DNA of 64,000 nucleotides from Candidatus Nitrosopelagicus sp. GTDB taxonomy: Archaea > Thermoproteota > Nitrososphaeria > Nitrososphaerales > Nitrosopumilaceae. Below the pieces are notes generated by a model, which was not told the DNA's origin, searched no databases, and worked only from the letters and a program-made list of their open reading frames with translations. Positions 10,738 through 20,688 of the stretch are shown one piece after another. The position numbers were made by a program, and so were the translations under genes. The number at the start of each line of letters is the position of its first letter. Positions within the stretch are counted from its first letter, which is position 1. The stretch is from NCBI GenBank assembly GCA_028344155.1, contig JAOMAI010000003.1:1-64000 (forward strand), read 5' to 3'.

Positions 10738-10983
10738 TTAGATTTCGTCTTCTAATTTTATGAATAGTACGTTGTTACCTCTTAAAATTGCTCTAGCAAA
10801 TTTACCAACTGTTTTACCATCGATTAATTCTTCAGCCTCAGTCATAATCAAATTCATGTAAGAATCAACATTTTTCATTTTACCCTTATACTCAACTTCA
10901 TTCTTTAATCTTACAATTACAGTTTTTTTTACATTCTTTTGTAAAATTGTAAGTGGTCTTTTAGCAGCTGTAGTTTGTGACAT
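10738..10983 (-). CDS. Sm/Lsm-like protein
   Basis: [26 protein letters not shown] ... [10 protein letters not shown] Sm1/Sm2 motifs. Confidence 0.92.
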   Translation of the reverse strand: MSQTTAAKRPLTILQKNVKKTVIVRLKNEVEYKGKMKNVDSYMNLIMTEAEELIDGKTVGKFARAILRGNNVLFIKLEDEI

Positions 10984-11078
10984 AAATTTTCTCTTGTGAT
11001 GAATCGACTTTCTAGAGAATATAAAGTCTTGCTTAGATTAGAAAGAACTTTTTATTTTTATTATTTATTATTCATTAT

Positions 11079-11738
11079 ATGATTTCCTCACAGATCGATT
11101 CATTAGATAAAATTTTCTCAGGTGGACTACAAAATGGAATAATTACTGAGATCTCAGGTTTACGTGGAACTGGAAAAACACAACTTGCTTTACAATTTGC
11201 AATTGAATCATTAAGTGAAAATAAAAAAATATTATTTATTGACACCACTGTTGAATTTAGACCTGAAAGATTTCTTCAAATGATACAATCCCGAAATTTA
11301 CCTCCATCCATACTTGAAAATTTGCATGTTTCACATGTGACTGATACTCAGAAACAAATTGAAGTTTTGAAAAATATTAAAAATGATAATTTTTCTTTAC
11401 TTATAATTGATAACATAACTGATTTATTCTCATTTGAATATTCCAAAAAAGAACATTTGATTGAAAAAAATAGTAATTTTGGTAATTATATGATCAAACT
11501 TTCTAAATTAACTCAGTTAAAGAATATTCCAATTATAATCACTAATCAAATCTTTTCTCATGATGATATAAAATACCAAAGAATGCATATGTATCTTGAA
11601 AATTATATTCATCAAAAAATTCAACTTGAAAAAATCAAAAATAAGTATATTTGTAAAGTTTCATCTCCATTTATTAACGAAATAACATTTCATTATACGA
11701 TAACAAATTCTGGAATAGAGGAAACTGAATCTATTTAA
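11079..11738 (+). CDS. RecA-superfamily ATPase (RadA/RadB/KaiC-like)
   Basis: Walker A GLRGTGKTQLALQFA, Walker B LLIIDNITD. Confidence 0.85.
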   Translation: MISSQIDSLDKIFSGGLQNGIITEISGLRGTGKTQLALQFAIESLSENKKILFIDTTVEFRPERFLQMIQSRNLPPSILENLHVSHVTDTQKQIEVLKNIKNDNFSLLIIDNITDLFSFEYSKKEHLIEKNSNFGNYMIKLSKLTQLKNIPIIITNQIFSHDDIKYQRMHMYLENYIHQKIQLEKIKNKYICKVSSPFINEITFHYTITNSGIEETESI

Positions 11739-11760
11739 CGTCGTGTAAGTAAATTATGGT

Positions 11761-11880
11761 ATGGCTGATATCTCTGATCCTATTCCTACCATTACTGTAA
11801 TTTTATTAGCATTAGGTGTTGCAGGTGTGATGATTTATGAACGAACTAGACTTAGACAAGAAAAAAAACAAGACACTTGA
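11761..11880 (+). CDS. 39-aa predicted single-span membrane protein
   Basis: MADISDPIPTITVILLALGVAGVMIYERTRLRQEKKQDT; one hydrophobic segment plus basic tail; overlaps helicase start by 44 nt; absent from ORF track. Confidence 0.55.
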   Translation: MADISDPIPTITVILLALGVAGVMIYERTRLRQEKKQDT

Positions 11881-14605
11881 TCCTACAATTTCAAAAAAAT
11901 TCAAATCAATAGGATTTGAAACTTTAACTGAAATTCAAAAACAAGCAATACCGGAAATTCTAAAAGAAAAAAATTGTTTAATTATTGCACCAACTGGTTC
12001 TGGTAAAACTGAATGTGCAACTATTCCAATATTCTTTAAATTAAAAACTAGAAAAATTCCAAATAAAATTAAAGTTCTTTACATAACTCCATTACGAGCT
12101 TTAAACCGAGATGTTTTCAAAAGAATTATCAATTATGCAGAAAATGAAGATTTAAAAATTGAAATTAGACATGGTGATACATCACAGGCAAATAGAAAAA
12201 GAATTACCGATAATCCTCCGGATATTTTAATTACAACACCTGAAACACTTGTAAATTTATTATCACAAAAAAAACATCTTGAAGCATTATCTGAATTAGA
12301 ATGGGTAGTTATTGATGAAGTTCATGAACTACTTGCAAGTGAAAGAGGTTCACAATTATCTCTTAGTCTTGAACGGTTGCAAATAAAATCAAAAAATCAA
12401 ATCCATCGTATTGGATTATCTGCCACTGTTGGTAATCCTGAGGAAGCTGGACGTTTTTTAGTTGGTTCAGAAAGAAAATTTGAACTAATACACGATACAT
12501 CTCTTAGAAATTATGATGTGGATGTTGTATTTGTTGATGGCATAATGGATGATGTTGCTGTTGAAATTATTAAATATGTGAAAAAAGAACAAATTACTTC
12601 TCCAGTTTTATTATTTACAAACTCAAGAGGAGAATCTGAGCGTTTATCATCTATTTTAAAACAGAAAACATCAATTAATGTTGAATTACATCATGGTTCA
12701 CTCTCCAGACAAGTTAGAGAGGAAACTGAAGATATTCTTAGAGAAGGAAAATCTGGCATAGTTGTTTGTACTTCATCACTTGAATTAGGTCTTGATATAG
12801 GTTCTGTAGAATTAGTTATTCAGTATGGATCCCCAAGACAAGTCTCAAAATTTATGCAGAGAATTGGAAGAAGTAAACATAATCGAGGTGATTCTGCTAG
12901 AGGATTAATTATTACTGAAAGTGCAGATGATGAATTTGAGATTCAAGCAATAATTGAAAGAATCAAAGAGGGTTCAATTGAAGAACAAAGAATTCACAAT
13001 GGATCATTGGATGTTCTTGCACATCATTTAGTTGGACTATCTATGCAAGTAGGTAACGTTCCTATTGAGGCTGCACTTAAATTGACAAAACAAGCGTATC
13101 CATTTCGAGATATTACGTTAGAAGAATTTTTTGATGTTTTAGATATTCTTGCATTACGAAAATTAATAATCTTCAACAAAGAAAAAACTGAATATAAAAA
13201 AAATAATGCTTTCTTTGCAACAAAATATCACTTTCAAAATTTATCAACAATTCCAGATATTTTAAAATTCAAGGTAATTGATACAATAGAGAATAAATTC
13301 ATTGGTACATTAGATCAAAGATTTGTAGGTGATCTTGATAAGGATCAAATTTTTGTTTTACGTGGGTCTCAATGGAGAGTTTTGAATATAGATGAAAAAG
13401 CATTCAAAGTGAATGTTTTACCTATTAGATCATCAAAAGAAATACCGGTTCCTAAATGGGAAGGTGTAAACATACCTGTTGATTATAAAACCGCTAACAA
13501 AGTTGGAAGCTTTAGAACTAGAGTTCGTAATGGTTCAGTAAAAATGATGAATAATGTTATTTCAAATTTAGATTTTATTAAAATGCCAGATGAAAAAACA
13601 ATTGTTATAGAATCACATCGACTTCCACAACAAAGTGTATTAATTTTGCATTCATGTTTTGGAACAAAAATTAATTCAACATTAAAAATTATTTTGGAGA
13701 CGATGTTAGATGCTTCTTTAGCTTCTAAAGTTAAATCTAGTTCTGATGCATATAGAATTCTTTTGTCTGTTGAGTCTAAATTTACAAAAAAACACATTAC
13801 TGATATATTTTCTTCTAATTTTGATATTAATGAAATAATGTCAGTAGCGCTAAAAGGCAAAAATGATGTTACTTGGAAAACATTCTGTGTGGGAAAGAAA
13901 TTTGGTTTTTATGACCGAGGAGATGTTTATGTAAAAAATGAAGTTAGATATGATTTTGAACGAAATATCGACACTCCTCTTGTAAAAGAGGCATTTAGAG
14001 AATTATTTCATGAAAAATTTGATCTTGAAGGTGCTCAAAAAATTATTGAGTTAATTAAACAAAATGAAATTGAGATTGAATGGATTGATGTTGATAAATT
14101 TTCTAAATTGGCAGAACCAGTATTAGATCAAACTGTGATGTCGTATACAAATCCTGCAAGTATAGACAAAGAAATGTTACTAAAAGTTAGAAAACGTCTC
14201 ATGGAGACTAAACAACGATTGATTTGTGCACGATGTGGACTCTGGCAACGTGTTATGACTCCTAGTGAAACACACCCACTCAAATGTAAATATTGTAAGG
14301 GCCAACAGATCACCTGTACTTATGAATATGATCATGAACTTGTAAAAACAATTCAAAAAAAGCATCAAGGAAAAAAATTAACTCCTGATGAAAAAAAGAA
14401 TTTTGACAAAGCCTGGAAAGTATCATCATTATTGTCTAGTTTTGGAAAAACAGCATTGATCGTTATGGCTGCTTATGGAGTTGGTCCTGATACCGGAGCT
14501 AGAATTTTAAAAAATAGAGTAGAAGATGATGATGATTATTTGATAAAACAAATCATTATCGCAGAAAAGACCTATACTTTGACAAGAGGATTTTGGAAAG
14601 ATTAG
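11837..14605 (+). CDS. Lhr-type DEAD/DEAH-box helicase
   Basis: APTGSGKTECA, DEVHELL, SATVGNPEE, QRIGRSKHNRGD; C-terminal CxxC zinc motifs. Confidence 0.93.
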   Translation: MNELDLDKKKNKTLDPTISKKFKSIGFETLTEIQKQAIPEILKEKNCLIIAPTGSGKTECATIPIFFKLKTRKIPNKIKVLYITPLRALNRDVFKRIINYAENEDLKIEIRHGDTSQANRKRITDNPPDILITTPETLVNLLSQKKHLEALSELEWVVIDEVHELLASERGSQLSLSLERLQIKSKNQIHRIGLSATVGNPEEAGRFLVGSERKFELIHDTSLRNYDVDVVFVDGIMDDVAVEIIKYVKKEQITSPVLLFTNSRGESERLSSILKQKTSINVELHHGSLSRQVREETEDILREGKSGIVVCTSSLELGLDIGSVELVIQYGSPRQVSKFMQRIGRSKHNRGDSARGLIITESADDEFEIQAIIERIKEGSIEEQRIHNGSLDVLAHHLVGLSMQVGNVPIEAALKLTKQAYPFRDITLEEFFDVLDILALRKLIIFNKEKTEYKKNNAFFATKYHFQNLSTIPDILKFKVIDTIENKFIGTLDQRFVGDLDKDQIFVLRGSQWRVLNIDEKAFKVNVLPIRSSKEIPVPKWEGVNIPVDYKTANKVGSFRTRVRNGSVKMMNNVISNLDFIKMPDEKTIVIESHRLPQQSVLILHSCFGTKINSTLKIILETMLDASLASKVKSSSDAYRILLSVESKFTKKHITDIFSSNFDINEIMSVALKGKNDVTWKTFCVGKKFGFYDRGDVYVKNEVRYDFERNIDTPLVKEAFRELFHEKFDLEGAQKIIELIKQNEIEIEWIDVDKFSKLAEPVLDQTVMSYTNPASIDKEMLLKVRKRLMETKQRLICARCGLWQRVMTPSETHPLKCKYCKGQQITCTYEYDHELVKTIQKKHQGKKLTPDEKKNFDKAWKVSSLLSSFGKTALIVMAAYGVGPDTGARILKNRVEDDDDYLIKQIIIAEKTYTLTRGFWKD

Positions 14606-15996
14606 TTTTTCTTAATTATTTTTGAATAAGGTGTCAATACCAAATCTAGTTTTCCTTCTAGTCCAGGTCTTGCATTAACTCCTAAAATTGTAATTATGTC
14701 TCCTAGTGTAAAACTATCCATCAGGTCTGCTTGCTGTCTCCATCCTTTAATCCAAACTTGTCCACTATCATCTTCGACAAACATTTCAGATAGTTGTATG
14801 TTATCACCATTTTTTGTCTGAATATCTTTTCTTTCTGGTGCTTTTAGAACAATTGCCTCTACAGAATAATCATTACCTTCACTAACTTCTGTAATTTTTG
14901 TTCTAATTTCTGCTATAGTTGGAACTGTCTTGTCATCAATTTTTCTTACAAATGAGTCTTGATCAATTTGCATTGTATTTCCAAAAATCTTTGATGGCAT
15001 GCATTCTAAAATATCATCTTTAACAAAACTACCAATTGTATTTGCAACATCTGTAATTCTAACCAATTTTTTTGATTTATCTATGGCTAAGCCTGTTGTA
15101 TTACCTGCTTGATCCTTTTCAACTGCTAGAAGTCTTACTACTGTAGGTTGAATTTCTGCATCTCCTTCAACATCAATTATTGTTGCATCATTTCCATGAA
15201 TTTCTAGTCCTTGCATTCCAGTTTTTGTCCTAACTCCGAATAATTTGACTTTGGCATCTTGGGTAATTACTTTTGGAAGAATTGATTCATCTTTTCCCCA
15301 AAGCACTACATTGACTAAATTTTTGTTTTCACCTCTTAATCTAAATTTCAAAGCCTTTGAAGGTTGACCTTTTGAATTTGTAAATTCAAGTAGACTCATT
15401 GCACTACCTAATGTTCCTGCAACAATCAAATCTCTTTGATCATCTTTAATTTCACTAACATCATTAATTTTTGAATCAATTGAGACAATGTCACTTTCTG
15501 ATTTTGATGTTTCTATTGTTGCACCAGAACCAATGTTTATTGTAGGTGCACCTGTTAAATCTGATTTTACATATGCTTTGATAATCTTAATCAAGTCTCC
15601 CGGTTTTAGTTCTTCAAGTCCTGGAAGATTTGCTTTCTCATCCCACAACTTTACACTTGCTGTAGAATTATTATCGTAAACTGTTATCGTCCTCAAAGAG
15701 AATGAAGAGCCATCTTTTTTTGTAAACTGTTTTGTAGGTGAAATATTCAAAACTCGACTTTCTAACGTTACTTCTTTTGCCCCAATGTAAAGATCTTTTA
15801 TTGCTACTTCTGAATTTTGTGTTTGTTCTAGTGATACGCCTAAATCTGCTGCAACTAAGAAAATGGCTCCTTGGTCTGTCAAGTATCCTGCACCAACTTT
15901 TTCTTTTTTCTCGTTTATTCTCTCTTCAATTACCGATCTCGATAATTCGGGAACTTTTTCCAATAATTTCGATATTAATTCTTCAAATTCAGACAA
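14602..15996 (-). CDS. replication factor A-like ssDNA-binding protein (multiple OB folds)
   Basis: Repeated OB-fold segments (LESRVLNISPTKQFTKKDGS...ASVKLWDEKANL; MFVEDDSGQVWIKGW). Confidence 0.87.
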   Translation of the reverse strand: MSEFEELISKLLEKVPELSRSVIEERINEKKEKVGAGYLTDQGAIFLVAADLGVSLEQTQNSEVAIKDLYIGAKEVTLESRVLNISPTKQFTKKDGSSFSLRTITVYDNNSTASVKLWDEKANLPGLEELKPGDLIKIIKAYVKSDLTGAPTINIGSGATIETSKSESDIVSIDSKINDVSEIKDDQRDLIVAGTLGSAMSLLEFTNSKGQPSKALKFRLRGENKNLVNVVLWGKDESILPKVITQDAKVKLFGVRTKTGMQGLEIHGNDATIIDVEGDAEIQPTVVRLLAVEKDQAGNTTGLAIDKSKKLVRITDVANTIGSFVKDDILECMPSKIFGNTMQIDQDSFVRKIDDKTVPTIAEIRTKITEVSEGNDYSVEAIVLKAPERKDIQTKNGDNIQLSEMFVEDDSGQVWIKGWRQQADLMDSFTLGDIITILGVNARPGLEGKLDLVLTPYSKIIKKN

Positions 15997-16068
15997 TTAT
16001 TATTACAAGAAAGAGATTGTTAATAAAATTATCATTAAACACATTAGTGGTTTACATAAATCTCAATT

Positions 16069-17001
16069 ATGCTATGTATTGAAACAAAAGACTTGAGAAA
16101 GAAATACGCTTCAACGGTTGCTGTTGATGGTGTTGATCTTCAAATAGAATCTGGTCAGGTTTTTGGTTTTTTAGGACCAAACGGTGCAGGAAAATCTACC
16201 GTTATCAAACTCTTAACAACTCTAATTTCTCCTTCTAATGGCAAAATTTCTGTACTAGGTATAGATTCATCTAAACATCCTCTTGAAATTAGAAAAAAAA
16301 TTGGAGTAGTTTTACAACAACCTAGCTATGAACCAACTCTTTCAGCAGAAAAATCTCTTGAAAAATATGGTATGATGTGGAATATTGATAAAAAAATACG
16401 AAAGAAACGAACCGAAGAACTACTTTCTGCTTTTGGTTTAGAAGAAATTAGAAAAAAGAAGATGGATGATCTATCAATTGGTCAACGTAGAAGAGTACAG
16501 GTAGCAAGAGAATTCATGCACGATATGGAGTTATTATTTTTAGATGAACCTACCGTTGGTTTAGATCCTGCTGCAAGAAGGAAATTACTGGATTTTCTCA
16601 GAGAACAAGTAAAAAACTCTGGACTTACAATTTTCTATACAACTCATGTCCTATCTGAAGCTGAATATCTTTGTGATAATATTGCAATCATAAATAATGG
16701 AAAGATAATGGCAGTTGATTCTCCATCTGAATTAAAAAATAGATTTGGTCATGAAAAAACAATTAAAATTCATATTTCCAAAGTCTCTGAAGAATTAAAA
16801 TCTAAATTATCTATAATTCCAGAATGTCAAATCAAACTAGAACCTGAACCAACTGTCATAATTAATTCTACAAAATCTGAAATTGTATTAATGAATATTT
16901 TAAAAATTTTAAATGACACTAACACAAAAATAAATGATTTATCTGCAATTCCAACAAATCTGGAAGAAATATTTCTCAAAGTAGTGGGTGATTCTAATTA
17001 A
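16069..17001 (+). CDS. ABC transporter ATP-binding protein (ABC-2 exporter type)
   Basis: GPNGAGKSTVIKLL, LSIGQRRRVQVAREF, LLFLDEPTVGLDP. Confidence 0.95.
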   Translation: MLCIETKDLRKKYASTVAVDGVDLQIESGQVFGFLGPNGAGKSTVIKLLTTLISPSNGKISVLGIDSSKHPLEIRKKIGVVLQQPSYEPTLSAEKSLEKYGMMWNIDKKIRKKRTEELLSAFGLEEIRKKKMDDLSIGQRRRVQVAREFMHDMELLFLDEPTVGLDPAARRKLLDFLREQVKNSGLTIFYTTHVLSEAEYLCDNIAIINNGKIMAVDSPSELKNRFGHEKTIKIHISKVSEELKSKLSIIPECQIKLEPEPTVIINSTKSEIVLMNILKILNDTNTKINDLSAIPTNLEEIFLKVVGDSN

Positions 17002-17758
17002 TCCCATAATTAGACTAGTAAATAGAAATCTAACAATTTCTATTAATCCTGGATTTATTATTTGGCAAATACTTTTTCCATTAATCTATATTTTTGTCGC
17101 AGGTTTTGCTTACACTGCACTAATTGATAGTGTTCCATTTGGAGGAAAAAATCTAGATTATCCTGCATTTCTTGCATCTGGAATGATTGGTTTTAACATT
17201 ATGAATAGTACACTAATTTCTGGAATAATTATCTGGAACGATAGACGTCATGGTATGTTTGAACAAATCATGTCCGGCCCATTCACTAGAACTCATTACA
17301 TCCTAAGTAACATTGTAACAATTGGAATTATTGGATTATTTAGTGCTGCATTAATCACAGCAGTAGGTTATCCTGTATTTTTTGATTCTGTTGAATTTAA
17401 TATTGTGACTATTCCGCTAATAATTTTTGGTTCAGTAGTTGGTGCAATATTATTTGGTTCAATTGCATCAATAATTTCTGTAAAACTTCGTTCTAGTGAA
17501 GGATTTAATGTAATAATTAACACAGTATTTCTTTTCTGTGCATTTGCAAGTACGGCATTTTATCCTGTTCAGGGTGCACCGCAACCATTAGCAACTATAT
17601 TTTATCTAAACCCATTATCATATTTGGTAGATATTATACGAGCTGGAATTTTTGGTCAAGTAACGGATTTTGTAATTATTGAAATGTTACTTTTAGTTGC
17701 ATTAGCTTCAATTCTATTTGTTATCGCCACAAAATTATTAACAAAATTAGATTTCTAA
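16988..17758 (+). CDS. ABC-2 type transporter permease
   Basis: Multi-span hydrophobic protein overlapping the ATPase gene. Confidence 0.9.
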   Translation: MILINPIIRLVNRNLTISINPGFIIWQILFPLIYIFVAGFAYTALIDSVPFGGKNLDYPAFLASGMIGFNIMNSTLISGIIIWNDRRHGMFEQIMSGPFTRTHYILSNIVTIGIIGLFSAALITAVGYPVFFDSVEFNIVTIPLIIFGSVVGAILFGSIASIISVKLRSSEGFNVIINTVFLFCAFASTAFYPVQGAPQPLATIFYLNPLSYLVDIIRAGIFGQVTDFVIIEMLLLVALASILFVIATKLLTKLDF

Positions 17759-17768
17759 AAAATAGTAT

Positions 17769-17839
17769 AGCCCAGCCCGGACTCGAACCGAGGTCAAAGG
17801 CTCCAAGGGCCCCTATGCTTGCCGCTACACTACTGGGCT
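17769..17839 (-). tRNA. tRNA-Gln(TTG)
   Basis: 71-nt cloverleaf: acceptor AGCCCAG/CTGGGCT, D arm GTGT/GCAT, anticodon arm GGGGC-CCTTGGA-GCCTT, T arm CTCGG-TTCGAGT-CCGGG; position 33 reads C. Confidence 0.93.
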
Positions 17840-17876
17840 TCTAAATAAAAAATCAATTTACCCCTATAATATTATT

Positions 17877-18905
17877 TTATAATGATTTCATTGTTTTTAA
17901 AAGAATTTGATATGGATCTTCGAATGATGCAACTATTTTTTTTGCATTTTCTTTCTTTTTCTTTATAATTTGTTGATCATTCAATGACTGATAAATCTCT
18001 CTAGAAATCCTACCTGGATTCTCACTTCTAACAATTATTCTCTTTTTAACTAAATAATCTTCAATTCTATTTGGTACTGCATTTAATGAAATAGTTGGAA
18101 TTCCCAGTAATCCTGATTCTGCAGTCATCGTTCCTCCTGAACCAATAAAACAATCTACATTGTTTAACAATTCTTTTCCATTAACCGGCTTTGATAAAAG
18201 AAAAATATTATCTCCAAAAATTTTCTTTAGACTCTTAGATTGATCTTTATATCTGGCTAATACAACTTTCTGCTCATTAGGAAATTCTTTAACAATTTTT
18301 TTAATAATCTGAATAGTTTTATTCTTTTTTGTAATATATGCGGCCTCAGATTCTTCAGGTCGAATTAAAATTATTTTCTCCCCATTTGATTTCTTTTGTT
18401 TATTTTTTTTATAATTTTTAATAATTACTCCTGCATCAATCGCTCTATATCTTATGATATTTTTATAATCTATACCGAATCCATCAAAATCTTTTTTTGG
18501 AATAATCCATGGTGTTAACAATTTTGTGGTATAAGGTAATGATAATCTCATTACTGCTTTTGCATGAGGTGAATCTGAAAATGCTATATGTGGAATACCT
18601 AATCCATATGCAACTCTAGATGCTTCAGGAGAGCAAAAACTGATTAGTAAATTTGGACTCCATTTTTCAATTTTCTTTGTTAATAACCTACTTCTATCCA
18701 AACTTGCTAATAATTTATTTACATTATTCTTTCCACCATGTTTTCCAACTATTACTGAATTAATTGAACCAAATTTCTCAATACCATTTACTTGTTCATA
18801 TTTTCTAGATGTGCAAACAATCTTGTATTGTTTTCTAAGTTTTTGTATAAAATATTCAAAAAACAAGTATTGTTTTGGTGTTAGAATATCAAACCAGATC
18901 TTCAA
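17877..18905 (-). CDS. DUF354-like protein (glycosyltransferase/epimerase-fold)
   Basis: MKIWFDILTPKQYLFFEYFIQKL start and FIGSGGTMTAESGLLGIPTIS motif. Confidence 0.8.
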   Translation of the reverse strand: MKIWFDILTPKQYLFFEYFIQKLRKQYKIVCTSRKYEQVNGIEKFGSINSVIVGKHGGKNNVNKLLASLDRSRLLTKKIEKWSPNLLISFCSPEASRVAYGLGIPHIAFSDSPHAKAVMRLSLPYTTKLLTPWIIPKKDFDGFGIDYKNIIRYRAIDAGVIIKNYKKNKQKKSNGEKIILIRPEESEAAYITKKNKTIQIIKKIVKEFPNEQKVVLARYKDQSKSLKKIFGDNIFLLSKPVNGKELLNNVDCFIGSGGTMTAESGLLGIPTISLNAVPNRIEDYLVKKRIIVRSENPGRISREIYQSLNDQQIIKKKKENAKKIVASFEDPYQILLKTMKSL

Positions 18906-18966
18906 GTATTAGCACTTCATAGATAACTGCAATAAGTATTTCTTAGTCTTGATATTATAGTCCTTA

Positions 18967-20103
18967 ATGGCTACAAAAGTTGTAATTTACGGATTAAGTA
19001 CTGAAGGTTACTCTCTTGCATGCCAAATTGCTCTTAACGGTGATGAAGTTCAAATAATTGATGAATCTACTCCTTCAGCTATATCCATCAAACAAGATAT
19101 CGCAAAGTCCTATCCATCTGTACAGGCATTAAAAGATGATGAACCACTACTTGCAATGACATCAATTGATGCAGCAATTTCTAAAGCACAAGTACTAATC
19201 TTTGCACCGAGAATTAGAAAAATTGGGCAAGATACCAAAATTGAGATAAATTCAAAATTCAAAGATGCAGTCTCAAATATCAAAAAAGGTTGCAATGTTG
19301 TTTATGGATTAGGTACTGGTTTTGGTGGGAATTCTGAAAATATTTCATTACTTGAACATGTCACAGGATTAAAAGTGGGAAAAAATATCTCATATTTTTA
19401 TTATCCTTTATCAAAAGATTTCACAATAAAACCATACATTGGTTCATCAAATGGCGGAGAAAATGATATTATAAAAAAATTATTTGGGGATGATAAAAAA
19501 TTCAATTTTTTAACATTAAGCTCTTCAGAATATTTTCATGCTATAGATATTTTAAAACAATTTTCTAGTCAAACAAGTATACTTGAAGTTTGTAAATTTG
19601 CTAAAGATTCAGTAACTAAATCTGATTTAAATTCAGATAAATTAGGAGAACTCTTTCTTGATGATTTAATTGACGGTCTATTTGATCTAAGATCTTTAAG
19701 TAGTTCATTTGAGGGCGCAAGTAGTTTGATGTATCTCATTAATGGAAGCATGAAAGGATTGGATGGATACATTAAGCGATTAATTGATGAAACTAGATTA
19801 ATTTTAAAGAAAAATGAGTTAAAGGCAAGTAGAACAAAAATTTTACTCTTATGGACTTTAGATCAACATGAAATGAAAGGAGAAAAAATTGAAAAACTTC
19901 AAGAATTAGAAACCAAACTTAAAGATTACATTGGCGATGTTGAATCAATTAGTCAGCCTGTAGATATATTTCAAAATGATAAAACCACAATTGTAGTTGT
20001 TTGCTCAAAACATGACTTTGATTATATGATAAAAAATAATAAAGATGATGAATTAATCATACTCAAAGCTAATCCCTTGTGTCAATTAATAGCACAAAAA
20101 TAA
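18967..20103 (+). CDS. nucleotide-sugar-dehydrogenase-like NAD-binding protein of unknown function
   Basis: N-terminal VVIYGLSTEGYSLACQIALNGDEVQIID Rossmann-like; divergent remainder. Confidence 0.5.
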   Translation: MATKVVIYGLSTEGYSLACQIALNGDEVQIIDESTPSAISIKQDIAKSYPSVQALKDDEPLLAMTSIDAAISKAQVLIFAPRIRKIGQDTKIEINSKFKDAVSNIKKGCNVVYGLGTGFGGNSENISLLEHVTGLKVGKNISYFYYPLSKDFTIKPYIGSSNGGENDIIKKLFGDDKKFNFLTLSSSEYFHAIDILKQFSSQTSILEVCKFAKDSVTKSDLNSDKLGELFLDDLIDGLFDLRSLSSSFEGASSLMYLINGSMKGLDGYIKRLIDETRLILKKNELKASRTKILLLWTLDQHEMKGEKIEKLQELETKLKDYIGDVESISQPVDIFQNDKTTIVVVCSKHDFDYMIKNNKDDELIILKANPLCQLIAQK

Positions 20104-20128
20104 TATTGTCATAACTTAATGAAAAATT

Positions 20129-20668
20129 ATGTCTGAAGATAAAGAACAAATCCCTGAAGAAAAAATGACAATTGAAGAAATGAAAGAATCTCTAGATTAT
20201 TCCATTAAAGAGGTTAAAAAAGCAAATCAAACCATGACAAAATTAATTCAGGAAAGAGATGAATTAAAAGATAAATGGCAACGTGCATTAGCTGACTATC
20301 AAAATCTAGAAAGACGAACACAAGTTGAAGTATCTCAAAGAGTTTCTAGTAAAACCAACGATCTACTTCTAAATTTTATTAATATCTATGAAGATTTTGT
20401 TCGTGCTGAAAATTCTTTATCTAAAGAAAAAATTGATACATCTGGAATCATTGCTGTTATAAAAAATATGGAAAGTCTTCTATCAGAAAATAATATTAAA
20501 CCTATAGATGCAATTGGGGAAATTTTTGACCCACAAATTCATGAGGCTGTTTCTATGATTGTAGATGAGAATCTTGATGAAGGAACAATTACTCAAGAGG
20601 TATCTAAAGGCTATATTTCTGGCAAAGCTATTTTAAAACCATCTAAGGTTATTGTATCAAAGAAATAA
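20129..20668 (+). CDS. grpE: nucleotide exchange factor GrpE
   Basis: WQRALADYQNLERRTQ and C-terminal beta domain; upstream of dnaK. Confidence 0.93.
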   Translation: MSEDKEQIPEEKMTIEEMKESLDYSIKEVKKANQTMTKLIQERDELKDKWQRALADYQNLERRTQVEVSQRVSSKTNDLLLNFINIYEDFVRAENSLSKEKIDTSGIIAVIKNMESLLSENNIKPIDAIGEIFDPQIHEAVSMIVDENLDEGTITQEVSKGYISGKAILKPSKVIVSKK

Positions 20669-20688
20669 AATTAAAGAATGTGTAAAAT

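Noticed and set aside
10989-11040. GTGATGA C-box-like motif upstream of the RecA-like gene
   Set aside because: No D box (CTGA) or closing stem found downstream, so no C/D RNA call
13483-14368. Minus-strand ORFs inside the Lhr helicase
   Set aside because: Shadow ORFs; helicase motifs support the plus strand
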